Assembly (NCBI GenBank): GCA_026416815.1
Contig: JAOAEJ010000083.1
Location: forward strand, 1 to 64,000
Reading direction: 5' to 3'
DNA: 64,000 nucleotides
Source of the DNA: Clostridia bacterium
Lineage (GTDB): Bacteria > Bacillota > Clostridia > Acetivibrionales > DSM-2933
The translations under genes were made by a program, and so were the position numbers. Below, piece after piece: positions 1 through 7,687 of the stretch. The notes under the pieces were generated by a model. The model saw only the letters and a program-made list of their open reading frames with translations. It was not told the DNA's origin and made no database searches. Every line of letters starts with the position of its first letter. Position 1 is the stretch's first letter.

Positions 1-16
1 TTGATAGAATGATTGT

Positions 17-96
17 ATTCCAGCATATCCATTACCTCTTTATCTTTAGTAAACCTGCGAAGTTCCTATAGATAAATCGGAAATATGTGCTGGAAT
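17..96 (+). terminator. Long-loop inverted repeat followed by T-run
   Basis: ATTCCAGCATATCC at 17-30 pairs imperfectly with the sequence at 79-96, and five T follow on the plus strand. The loop is about 48 nt, long for a simple terminator. It could end a plus-strand gene lying left of the window, or be a small structured element. No gene was found in 1-148. Confidence 0.3.
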
Positions 97-148
97 TTTT
101 ATGTTTTTATCAAAGTTCAATTAGCACAACGAGTTAAATTATTATAAT

Positions 149-583
149 CTAAACAACCCTATGACCAAGGCCAATTGATACTTCATTAAGATGCAATAAT
201 CCAATACCAAAGAAAATAGCTACACTTATGTGGTCCTTGTAACGCGCTATCCCTATTTTACCTCCCACGTTTAAGCCTAATGCCTTAGGCATTATCTGAG
301 ACAATGCCTCCCGGGTAGCTCCTGCTACTGCTCCTTCTTCTGCATGGCTGTCGGCTATGACTCCCTCCCTCTTAGAGGATACAACAGCTCTCTCGACAAT
401 CTTCATAACTGATGTTATAAATTCTCCACCATAGTCTACAGCCGCAGTATGTATGCCGATTTTCGCGTATTCTGATTGCAAGTTTTTTTCGTCCTGCCTG
501 TCCATAGTTAACGAAATTTTAATAGCCGCACCAGCGATCTCTTTACTACCGTATATTTTATACGCTTCTTCCGTTTTGCCCAT
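149..583 (-). CDS. hutP: HutP family protein
   Basis: A 144-residue soluble protein similar to HutP, the L-histidine/Mg-dependent RNA-binding antiterminator that controls the hut operon in Bacillus. The conserved acidic/glycine segment EEGAVAGATRE (about residues 81-91) and the C-terminal GLGHR are typical of the family; length is close to Bacillus HutP (about 150). ATG is preceded by GGAG at good spacing. No histidine-utilisation genes are visible nearby, so in this genome it is an orphan and may act on another transcript. The family call is firm; the ligand and target are inference. Confidence 0.8.
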   Translation of the reverse strand: MGKTEEAYKIYGSKEIAGAAIKISLTMDRQDEKNLQSEYAKIGIHTAAVDYGGEFITSVMKIVERAVVSSKREGVIADSHAEEGAVAGATREALSQIMPKALGLNVGGKIGIARYKDHISVAIFFGIGLLHLNEVSIGLGHRVV

Positions 584-737
584 ATTTTCTCCATAACTAA
601 ATATAATTTAAAAATAAAATATTAGTTACTATCCTTTAGAAAATAACTAATAAATATTATATAAGAAGTAATGGTTTAAAACAATATATATTATGAATGC
701 TAATCCAAAACATGAAAATTTTAATTTTTAGATATTT

Positions 738-1229
738 TTACTTAATTTTTATATTGAATAGCTTTTTAATATTTGCCTCTACCTGTACTTTCTTTCCTAT
801 ACAATCAATCCCTATGTTTTCGCTTTTGGATACCACCTCTACAGAGGCATTATCCTGAGAACTACTTCCATCAATCTCAACAACATCGCCATCTCTGACA
901 GTCAGCTCTACTAACTTGTTTGCGAATGTGGCTACTTCATCCCCGTTTACTAATACCTTAATATTCTCATCGCCTTCAGAATTCAATAATTCGAGCCCTA
1001 TTTCTCCCTCTTTATATAAATACTCCTCTATACCTAAGGGAGCCCCCTCAACATCACTTTTCACAGAAAAAATAGGTTTTGCAGAAGGCAGCGTTAATAG
1101 AGTTTGCACAGCTATCATTGCAAAAAATGCAACTACAAATGAAAAAAAAAGTATTCTCTCAATACCGAGCATAATACCTTTTCTCCCGTTTTGGGACTTG
1201 TTTTTAACTTTAAAAAACATAAACTTCAT
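738..1229 (-). CDS. Single-pass membrane protein of unknown function
   Basis: About 163 residues. A basic N-terminus is followed by one hydrophobic helix (ILFFSFVVAFFAMIAVQTLL) and a roughly 110-residue region predicted outside the membrane, rich in Val, Glu and Asp with beta-like periodicity (IKVLVNGDEVATF, VVEIDGSSS), suggesting a small Ig-like or stalk-like beta fold. The frame opens with GTG at 1241, but the ATG at 1229 lies about 10 nt after GGAG and is my preferred start. I do not recognise the family. It stands alone, with a palindromic element upstream. Confidence 0.6.
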   Translation of the reverse strand: MKFMFFKVKNKSQNGRKGIMLGIERILFFSFVVAFFAMIAVQTLLTLPSAKPIFSVKSDVEGAPLGIEEYLYKEGEIGLELLNSEGDENIKVLVNGDEVATFANKLVELTVRDGDVVEIDGSSSQDNASVEVVSKSENIGIDCIGKKVQVEANIKKLFNIKIK

Positions 1230-1276
1230 ACCAATCATCACTCCGCATATTATTTTAGCTTTTGATCATGCCAATC

Positions 1277-1382
1277 TATAGATAACCAAACTTAAACTTA
1301 GTACTCTCCAGTTAGGCAATAAGCTTTGATAAGTAAGGCTTGACTAACTGTACAGAATCATTTTTATATCTGGTTATCTATA
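1277..1382 (-). repeat. Palindromic element A (12-bp perfect terminal inverted repeat)
   Basis: TATAGATAACCA at 1277-1288 is repeated inverted at 1371-1382, and CAGTTAG (1309-1315) pairs with CTAACTG (1344-1350) inside. The reverse complement resembles the element at 36731-36838: both contain TACAGTTAG, then CAAGC, then ATTGCCTAA, then AGTACT in the same order. It lies in the 380-bp gap 1230-1609; the rest of that gap is AT-rich with nothing I recognise. A short match to the terminal sequence also occurs at 59645-59660. Confidence 0.5.
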
Positions 1383-1609
1383 AAATTATATCCGAATAAA
1401 TACAGAACAATACCCTCTTAGGAATTCTGCATTTATACTTAGATATCTCTTATAACACTTTACTGTAAAATAATATGCACAAGTTTTAAAAAAATACTCA
1501 ATACTTTATCTTATATTAAATAAGGTTTTAAATCACTTACATAAGTGTATAAATAGATAATAAAGGTTTGAAGCAGGAAGGCCCATGGCTTCTATGCCGC
1601 TAATATTAT

Positions 1610-2839
1610 TTAGCAATTTAATCCTGCAAGATATCCCGTCGAGAATGCTATTGTAAGATTAAATCCACCGGTATATCCGTCTAAATCTATCACTTCACCT
1701 GCGAAGTATAAGCCTTTGACCACCTTGGATTCCATTGTGGAGGGGTTTATCTCATCGGTTGATATCCCTCCTGCTGTTACAATTGCCTCGGTGATTGGCC
1801 TTGAACCGACAACATTGAGCTCCAGTTTTTTCAGCACCTTCACTAGGTTTTTTCTTTCATCTCTGGTAATCTGATTAACAGGTTTATCAGGAGATATGCC
1901 CGAGAGCATTATTATTACTGGAATCATTTTTTGCGGAAGTAATTCTTCTAAGGAATTTTTAAACTGTTTCCTTGAGTATTTTTCAAAATCCCGCTGTACT
2001 CTAGCATCTAATTTTTCTTCATCTAATGCAGGTTTTAAATCTATGACCAATTTGATATCTTTAAAGTTATAGTCTAGTATGTGTCTACTACTGCTTAGAA
2101 TCACCGGACCGGAAACACCAAAATGAGTAAATATCATTTCTCCAAAATCATCATATATCTTTTTACCACTTTTATTAATAAGGTTTATAGAAATATTTTT
2201 CAACGAAAGCCCCTGCAGTTCTTTAACCCAATCCTCCTTAGTTACTAGCGGTACCAGTGAAGGTTTTAAATCTACTATGTTATGCCCAAGCTTCTCCGCA
2301 ATTTTATATCCGTCTCCGGTAGAGCCGGTTCCAGGATATGAAGCACCTCCCACAGCCAATATAACAGCATCGCATGCAATCTCCCTGCCATCGCACAATA
2401 TAACGCTTTTCACCTTACCGTTTTCGCTCTTCACTTCCTTGACAGGCGATTTCAACTGTAGCTTTACTTTATTCTTATTTATATACTTACTAAGTGTATC
2501 TACCACATCTTTTGCTTTGTCGGACACCGGAAAAACCCGTCCACCTCTTTCAACCTTTGTCTCCAGCCCATACTCATGCAAAAACTCTATTAAATCGGCG
2601 TTTGAAAAAGTATAAAAAGCTGAATACAAAAAATTCCCGTTGCCAGGAATGTTCTCAATCAAACCTTCTATATCAGTATCGTTTGTGATATTGCATCTAC
2701 CTTTTCCCGAAATTAAGATTTTCTTGCCGATACGATCGTTTTTTTCCAATAAAGTAACGTTTAGTCCTCGCTCGGCAGCTTTCCCTGCTGCTATAAGCCC
2801 TGCAGGTCCGGCACCAATTACTATAACTTTTCTATCCAT
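1610..2839 (-). CDS. NAD(P)/FAD-dependent oxidoreductase, BaiN/HI0933 family
   Basis: A 409-residue flavoprotein of the HI0933/YhiN/BaiN family. The N-terminal dinucleotide-binding motif VIGAGPAGLIAAG (residues 6-18), the E of LLEKN, GKGRCNITN (about 46-54) and the C-terminal GEVIDLDGYTGGFN segment are all family hallmarks. Full length for the family. Members are cytosolic; most have no known substrate, though BaiN reduces bile acid intermediates in gut clostridia, so that name should not be taken as function here. Its start overlaps the end of the phosphatase gene by 8 bp, so the two are probably co-transcribed and translationally coupled. Confidence 0.88.
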   Translation of the reverse strand: MDRKVIVIGAGPAGLIAAGKAAERGLNVTLLEKNDRIGKKILISGKGRCNITNDTDIEGLIENIPGNGNFLYSAFYTFSNADLIEFLHEYGLETKVERGGRVFPVSDKAKDVVDTLSKYINKNKVKLQLKSPVKEVKSENGKVKSVILCDGREIACDAVILAVGGASYPGTGSTGDGYKIAEKLGHNIVDLKPSLVPLVTKEDWVKELQGLSLKNISINLINKSGKKIYDDFGEMIFTHFGVSGPVILSSSRHILDYNFKDIKLVIDLKPALDEEKLDARVQRDFEKYSRKQFKNSLEELLPQKMIPVIIMLSGISPDKPVNQITRDERKNLVKVLKKLELNVVGSRPITEAIVTAGGISTDEINPSTMESKVVKGLYFAGEVIDLDGYTGGFNLTIAFSTGYLAGLNC

Positions 2840-3461
2840 TGTTGTTTACTCCATATGCCCTTAAATGGCAAGTATCATTTAATGTTTTAATATAAGTTCT
2901 TTCGTTGTCTATCTTTATTATACTTAATGCTGTATTAGCTATATAGAATTTATTGTATGCCTCCAACCCGATTCCAAGCATACCTAAGATTATTGTTTTT
3001 ATAACTCCCCCGTGGGATACAACAAGTATATTCTTCCCTAGATTATCTTTTATTATTTTATTGATATAATCCATTGCTCTGTCCTGAACATTCTTAAGGC
3101 TACCTTCACCGGGAATTGCTGCTTTATGTGGTGATACCCTCCATTCATCGTAGCTGTAATTCGGCTTGTTCTTCATTTCCTCAAAGGTCAGACCTTCCCA
3201 ATCACCGAAATTTATTTCATTTAAAGCTTTGCTTCTTATGACACCAAGCCCCAAACTTTCCGCTATAATATCTGCCGTGCAATATGCACGTTTTAATTCA
3301 CTTGAATGTATGATATCAATGTTTTCCTGCACCAATTTCTGAGCAATCGCCTTTGCCTGTTTTAGTCCATCTTTATTTAATTCTATATCAATGCAACCTT
3401 GGCACCTATTTTCTTTATTCCATTGAGTTTCCCCATGGCGTACTAAATATAATGTAGTCAA
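2832..3461 (-). CDS. Histidine phosphatase family protein (phosphoglycerate mutase-like)
   Basis: A 209-residue histidine phosphatase. The catalytic RHG lies at residues 8-10 (LVRHGETQWNKENRCQG), SSELKRAYCTA follows, and the second catalytic His sits in VVSHGG near residue 150. Closest in feel to CobC/GpmB-type broad phosphatases; the exact substrate (alpha-ribazole phosphate, 3-phosphoglycerate or other) cannot be told from sequence. The start is TTG, 10 nt after GGAAG; it lies 2 bp after the RpiR regulator's stop, so rpiR, this gene and the flavoprotein gene appear to form one operon. Confidence 0.85.
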   Translation of the reverse strand: MTTLYLVRHGETQWNKENRCQGCIDIELNKDGLKQAKAIAQKLVQENIDIIHSSELKRAYCTADIIAESLGLGVIRSKALNEINFGDWEGLTFEEMKNKPNYSYDEWRVSPHKAAIPGEGSLKNVQDRAMDYINKIIKDNLGKNILVVSHGGVIKTIILGMLGIGLEAYNKFYIANTALSIIKIDNERTYIKTLNDTCHLRAYGVNNNG

Positions 3462-3463
3462 CT

Positions 3464-4363
3464 TTAATAGTCTTCCTTTCTAAAATCTTCAACATCATCG
3501 TATTTTTCATACACCTGATATTCGTCCCATATTTTCTCAAGTTTACCGAACGTTTCAAAAACATGTTCCTTTCTTCTCATCCCAATAGCTACAATCAATG
3601 CGTTTATTACACTCAAAGGAGCAACAAGTGAATCTACAAAGGAAGCCATATCACTTCTTGCAATGAGGGAATGGTCCGCATGTAAAGCAACCGGTGATTC
3701 GTTGCTATCGGTAATAGCAATAACCTTTGCACCCTGGCTCTTTACAAACTGCATTGCTTTGATTGTTCTTTTTGAATATCTGGGGAAGCTAATTCCGATA
3801 ACTACATCACCTTCCGATACCCTAATTATCTGTTCAAACATTTCACTTACACTTGTAGTATGAACCAATCTTACATTATCAAAAATCAAATTGAAGTAAA
3901 ATCCCAAGAAGTGAGCTAATGGTGCAGAACTTCTCACTCCAAGTATAAATATTTTTTTGGCCTTTAAAATGCACTCAACTATTTCGTCAAAGCTATTATG
4001 GTCTATCTCTTCCAGGCTTATCTTAATTTTTTCCATATCTGATTGTAGTACACTTTTTAGTATGTTATCTTCGTTAATCCTGTTTGAAGAAACCTCTATA
4101 CGTTGTACAGCAGTAAGCTTACTTTTGATCAATTCTTGGAGCACTTTTTGCAGCTTAGGATAACCGTCAAATCCTAACTCTATGGCAAACCTTACAACAG
4201 TTGATTCACTAACCCCAACAATTTCTCCCAATCTGGCGGCTGTCATAAAAGCGGCTTTATCATAATGGTTTATTATATAGTTTGCTATCAGCTTTTGCCC
4301 TTTACTAAACTCACCAAGGTTTTCCTGAATTTTCTGAATCAAATCATGGTTTTTACATTCCAT
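3464..4363 (-). CDS. MurR/RpiR family transcriptional regulator
   Basis: A 299-residue regulator. An N-terminal RpiR-type helix-turn-helix (about residues 30-65, AARLGEIVGVSESTVVRFAIELGFDGY) is followed by a SIS sugar-phosphate-binding domain (about 125-255, with KIFILGVRSSAPLAHFLGF and VIGISFPRYSKRTIKA). The family usually senses a phosphosugar and controls sugar-utilisation genes. Here the gene leads an operon with a histidine phosphatase and a BaiN-like flavoprotein rather than a sugar transporter, so the effector is unclear. RBS GAGG precedes the ATG. Confidence 0.88.
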   Translation of the reverse strand: MECKNHDLIQKIQENLGEFSKGQKLIANYIINHYDKAAFMTAARLGEIVGVSESTVVRFAIELGFDGYPKLQKVLQELIKSKLTAVQRIEVSSNRINEDNILKSVLQSDMEKIKISLEEIDHNSFDEIVECILKAKKIFILGVRSSAPLAHFLGFYFNLIFDNVRLVHTTSVSEMFEQIIRVSEGDVVIGISFPRYSKRTIKAMQFVKSQGAKVIAITDSNESPVALHADHSLIARSDMASFVDSLVAPLSVINALIVAIGMRRKEHVFETFGKLEKIWDEYQVYEKYDDVEDFRKEDY

Positions 4364-4674
4364 CTTTACACCTCTATCTCTCTATATATAAATAAGTGAC
4401 TTATTAAAATTATTAAACTGTTATTATGAAAGTTGTCAAACTACTAATTACATGTTCTGATTTTATCTAACGAACAAGTAACACTCTTATATTACATTTA
4501 TGCAAGATAAAAATCAAGATATTGCATTTTTATTAATAGAAATGATAGTTTTAAAATCTATTAATATATTTTCCATGATTATAGTAAATACTATTTATTA
4601 TAGGTAGTCTACTATAAACTATCTGTATTGGCGCTTAAATTTGTACTGAATAAATTTTAAATAAGGTGAATTAA
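4364..4674. other. Divergent intergenic region, AT-rich
   Basis: A 311-bp region between the divergent RpiR gene and the gene at 4675. It must hold both promoters. Short imperfect repeats of TAGTAAATACTA / TAGTCTACTATA type lie around 4582-4620 and could be an operator, but no clean palindrome or riboswitch was recognised. Confidence 0.3.
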
Positions 4675-5373
4675 GTGATTCAAATAGATGACTCAGGAAG
4701 CGGAAGCTTTGTTGGGGGAACCTGTATTGGTGTCTACCGCCCCGAAACAAATGAGTATTACTTTGAGATTATACCTGTAGAACTGTATAATAAAGAAAAT
4801 TTCAAGAAAAAGCTGTACCTTGATGAAGTAGTAGATATAGTATCGGAGGCTTTTGAAGCCTTGAAAGTAAATAGGTCTGAAACTATTGAAATATGCAGAG
4901 GCTATATGTTTGAGAAGCTTAAAACCTGGCTTAGTTCAAATAATTATACCTGGTACTGTACTCATATAACCGGACGTATACAGGAAATAGTCGAGAAAAA
5001 CTTTGAGCTATATACTGAAAACCTAGGTCTGCCAAGGCACTACATCAAGTACACAAGATACCCGTTCCACTTTCATAAAATTTTACGGTGGGTTTTTGCA
5101 GATTTCGATAATCGGATAAATGTATGCAAGGTTGGGTGGAAGTCTTGGGAAAAAATTCAGCATATAAAGCCTGAGGTATCCTTCGATTTGATGGACAAGT
5201 CTCATTATATTTGTCTCAAGTGTGGTAAGAACATTAGAAAGGGCTCCGAAATTAAAATTTTACGCTATTATAGCAATAGAGAGAATTATGTATTTTTACA
5301 CGATGAATGCAGTACTACTGTTCCTCACTTGGAATTTGCTGATTCTGCATTATATATGGACAAAAACACTTAA
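4675..5373 (+). CDS. Conserved hypothetical protein with C-terminal zinc-ribbon-like motif
   Basis: A 232-residue protein of unknown function. The N-terminal IQIDDSGSGSFVGGTCIG strand-turn pattern, with adjacent acidic residues, recalls an RNase H-like beta-hairpin, and a long helical middle follows. The C-terminus has CLKCGKN plus a downstream HDEC, a possible C2HC metal site. The start is GTG with AAGGTGA upstream. No signal peptide or membrane segment. It stands alone, divergent from the RpiR operon, and is followed immediately by a hairpin. The RNase H-fold idea is inference from pattern only. Confidence 0.6.
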   Translation: MIQIDDSGSGSFVGGTCIGVYRPETNEYYFEIIPVELYNKENFKKKLYLDEVVDIVSEAFEALKVNRSETIEICRGYMFEKLKTWLSSNNYTWYCTHITGRIQEIVEKNFELYTENLGLPRHYIKYTRYPFHFHKILRWVFADFDNRINVCKVGWKSWEKIQHIKPEVSFDLMDKSHYICLKCGKNIRKGSEIKILRYYSNRENYVFLHDECSTTVPHLEFADSALYMDKNT

Positions 5374-5405
5374 AGGCCCTGGTTGTAGAATTACAAAGGG
5401 CCTTT
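5372..5405. terminator. Bidirectional hairpin between convergent genes
   Basis: AAAGGCCCT (5372-5380) and AGGGCCTTT (5397-5405) form a perfect 9-bp stem that begins within the stop codon of the plus-strand gene. The T-runs are weak, but a T-rich stretch follows on the minus strand, so it may serve both convergent genes. Confidence 0.6.
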
Positions 5406-5433
5406 AAACATAATGATTATAGTTTATCAATAA

Positions 5434-6966
5434 TTACATCTTTCCACGAAATCTTTCAAGCCTGCCAGCAGTGCTCCAGATAGGAGATGTCTGTGGAACT
5501 CTTTCGAAGGACTTAACTACCAACTTATATCCTGGTCTTGTTTCCATTGCAGCAACTGCTGCACTAATAACAGCGATAATTTCATCACTGGATGTTTCTT
5601 CAGGCTTTTCTTCTTTTTTATTTCTCTGTGCTATCCTGTACTGGAAGAACTTTTCCGCAACTTGCGGTAAAAGTGCATAGGATAACACATCTTCATCCTG
5701 CTCTATATAGTCTTTTATCTGTTCCCTGATTTTATCCAACTCAGGCTCTATTAAGTCGGCTGGCCTACAGGTTATCGGCTTCTCATCTCCAAGGATTTTT
5801 CTTGAAATTGCTTCAGGGATCTTAGCTGGAGTTTTACCGTATTCACCCTTTACAACAGCTTTGGATTCCTTAGGAACCATCTTGTACCTTTCCCCTGTTA
5901 TGATATTCATAACTGCCTGTGTTCCGACAATCTGGCTTGTAGGAGTCACTAAAGGCGGGTACCCGAAGTCTTCTCTTACCCGTGGAACTTCTTTCAAAAC
6001 TTCCTCATACTTATCCATGGCGTTTGCCTGTTTAAGCTGTGATACAAGATTTGAAAGCATGCCGCCAGGAACCTGATAAATAAGAGCATTTACATCTACA
6101 CCCATAAGTTTTACATCAAGCAAGCCACTGGAAACATAGCTCTCCTGCAATGGTCTGAAGTAATCAGCTATTTCACTAAGGAGATTTAAATCCAATCCTG
6201 TATCAAAAGGAGTATCTTTCAGGGTAGCAACCATAGGCTCTGTAGGAGGCTGTGAAGTACCTAATGCCATAGGTGAAATAGCACAGTCAATTACGTCAAC
6301 ACCAGCTTCGATTGCTTTCAAGTATGTCATTGAAGCAACACCGCTTGTGTAATGAGTATGAAGTTGTATCGGTACTTTTACACTTTCCTTGAGTGCATTG
6401 ATAAGTTCATAAGCTTTGTAAGGGATTAGCAGGCCTGCCATATCTTTCACACAGATTGAATCAGCTCCCATTTCAACCAGCTTCTTTGCATCTTTAACAA
6501 AGTGATCAAGGCTGTGGACTGGACTGATTGTGTAGCAAACCGCGGCCTGAGCATGTCCACCCTCTTTCTTACATGCCTTTATTGCTGTCTCTATGTTACG
6601 CACGTCATTTAGAGCGTCAAAAATCCTTATTATGTCAATACCGTTTGCAACAGCTTTTTGAACAAAGTATGCTACTACATCATCGGCATAGTGCTTATAT
6701 CCTAATAAATTCTGTCCTCTTAAAAGCATTTGGAGCTTTGTATTTTTAACTACGCTTCTTATTTTTCTTAATCTTTCCCATGGGTCTTCATTCAAGAATC
6801 TTAAGCAAGCATCGAATGTAGCTCCGCCCCATGCTTCTAATGAGTGGTATCCCACTTTATCCAATTTATCCAATATGGGAAGCATATCCTCCGTTTTCAT
6901 CCTTGTAGCAATTAACGATTGATGGGCGTCCCTTAAAACTGTTTCGGTAATTTTTACTCTTGGCAT
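5434..6966 (-). CDS. Biotin-dependent carboxyltransferase 5S-type subunit (oxaloacetate decarboxylase alpha / pyruvate carboxylase B-like)
   Basis: A 510-residue DRE-TIM (HMGL-like) carboxyltransferase. TETVLRDAHQS (residues 7-17) provides the metal-binding Asp, LHTHYTSG the two metal His, and CVKDMAGL the active-site Lys. A conserved carboxylase domain follows, but no C-terminal biotinyl domain; biotin is on the separate carrier encoded upstream. The three-gene set 12S (7688-9238), 1.3S (7060-7464), 5S matches methylmalonyl-CoA:pyruvate transcarboxylase, moving CO2 between oxaloacetate/pyruvate and propionyl/methylmalonyl-CoA. No membrane beta decarboxylase is present here, which argues against a sodium-pumping oxaloacetate decarboxylase. 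Strong AAGGAG site before ATG. Confidence 0.88.
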   Translation of the reverse strand: MPRVKITETVLRDAHQSLIATRMKTEDMLPILDKLDKVGYHSLEAWGGATFDACLRFLNEDPWERLRKIRSVVKNTKLQMLLRGQNLLGYKHYADDVVAYFVQKAVANGIDIIRIFDALNDVRNIETAIKACKKEGGHAQAAVCYTISPVHSLDHFVKDAKKLVEMGADSICVKDMAGLLIPYKAYELINALKESVKVPIQLHTHYTSGVASMTYLKAIEAGVDVIDCAISPMALGTSQPPTEPMVATLKDTPFDTGLDLNLLSEIADYFRPLQESYVSSGLLDVKLMGVDVNALIYQVPGGMLSNLVSQLKQANAMDKYEEVLKEVPRVREDFGYPPLVTPTSQIVGTQAVMNIITGERYKMVPKESKAVVKGEYGKTPAKIPEAISRKILGDEKPITCRPADLIEPELDKIREQIKDYIEQDEDVLSYALLPQVAEKFFQYRIAQRNKKEEKPEETSSDEIIAVISAAVAAMETRPGYKLVVKSFERVPQTSPIWSTAGRLERFRGKM

Positions 6967-7059
6967 AGTCTATTATTCTCCTTCTCTATAGGTTCATAGA
7001 CAAATAGGCGTAATGCTTATTTAAATCATTTCTCCTATTAACTAATATCCCTACCAAAT

Positions 7060-7464
7060 TTAAGCCATAGATACAAGTACTTCTCCGGCATTTACCGATC
7101 TACCGTTTTCTACGTTAACTGAAGCAATTTTTCCATCCGCAGGAGCTACTATTTCGTTTTCCATTTTCATTGCTTCCAGTATTAACAATACCTGTCCTTT
7201 TTTAACTGCATCTCCCGCACTAACATTAACCCTTAAAATAGTACCAGGCATTGGAGCCTTAATTGTAGAAGCACCTGCAGGTACTGTAGCACTAGCTTGA
7301 GGAGCTTCAGCCTTAGGAGCAGGCGCTGCAGCAGGTGCAGCCACAGGAGCTGCCGGAGCTGTAGCCCTTACCTCTTTAACTGGCTGTTGGCCGCCATCAA
7401 CCCTTATTTCCTCAACCTCAACCTCGTACTGATTTCCATTTACCTTTATTAAAAATTTTTTCAT
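7060..7464 (-). CDS. Biotin carboxyl carrier protein (1.3S-type)
   Basis: A 134-residue biotin carrier. Residues 1-30 form a short N-terminal region, 33-65 an Ala/Pro-rich flexible linker, and 66-134 the biotinyl domain. The biotinylation motif EAMKMENEI places the target lysine at residue 100, 34 residues from the C-terminus, as usual. It is the swinging arm for the flanking carboxyltransferase subunits. It lies 93 bp upstream of the 5S gene, and an AGGAGG site precedes the ATG. Confidence 0.93.
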   Translation of the reverse strand: MKKFLIKVNGNQYEVEVEEIRVDGGQQPVKEVRATAPAAPVAAPAAAPAPKAEAPQASATVPAGASTIKAPMPGTILRVNVSAGDAVKKGQVLLILEAMKMENEIVAPADGKIASVNVENGRSVNAGEVLVSMA

Positions 7465-7549
7465 AGTTTTATCCTCCTATTATTAGTTAATAAGCTCTTA
7501 ATATATTGACATGTAGATTAGTTTTTTTCAATGTGAGATTGTTATCTTT

Positions 7550-7675
7550 CTATACAAATTGCGATAATGATATTACAATGAAAAATTTGATTATCGTAAT
7601 ATAACTTAAGGTAACAAATTACAAAAAAGATTTAGAGAGAACTTCGTTATAGATTCTTTTTTGCAATTTATATAG
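7550..7675 (-). repeat. Cloverleaf repeat, copy 1 (126 bp)
   Basis: One of five copies. The outer ends are CTATACAAATTGC and GCAATTTATATAG. Inside are a 10-bp arm around TTGCGATAAT (here disturbed by a C-to-T change in its partner) and a 12-bp arm TTGCAAAAAAGA-type. It sits between the 12S and 1.3S carboxyltransferase genes, so it is probably transcribed within the operon and occupies most of the 223-bp gap. Orientation is opposite to the copies at 37561, 39136 and 53960. Confidence 0.85.
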
Positions 7676-7687
7676 CCTTTATGAATA

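Noticed and set aside
1610-2839. Bile acid dehydrogenating enzyme (BaiN) function
   Set aside because: The name only reflects the family. No other bai genes are present and the family is widespread with unknown substrates.
5434-6966. Sodium-pumping oxaloacetate decarboxylase alpha subunit
   Set aside because: No beta or gamma membrane subunit is nearby and the operon contains a 12S-type partner; transcarboxylase fits better.
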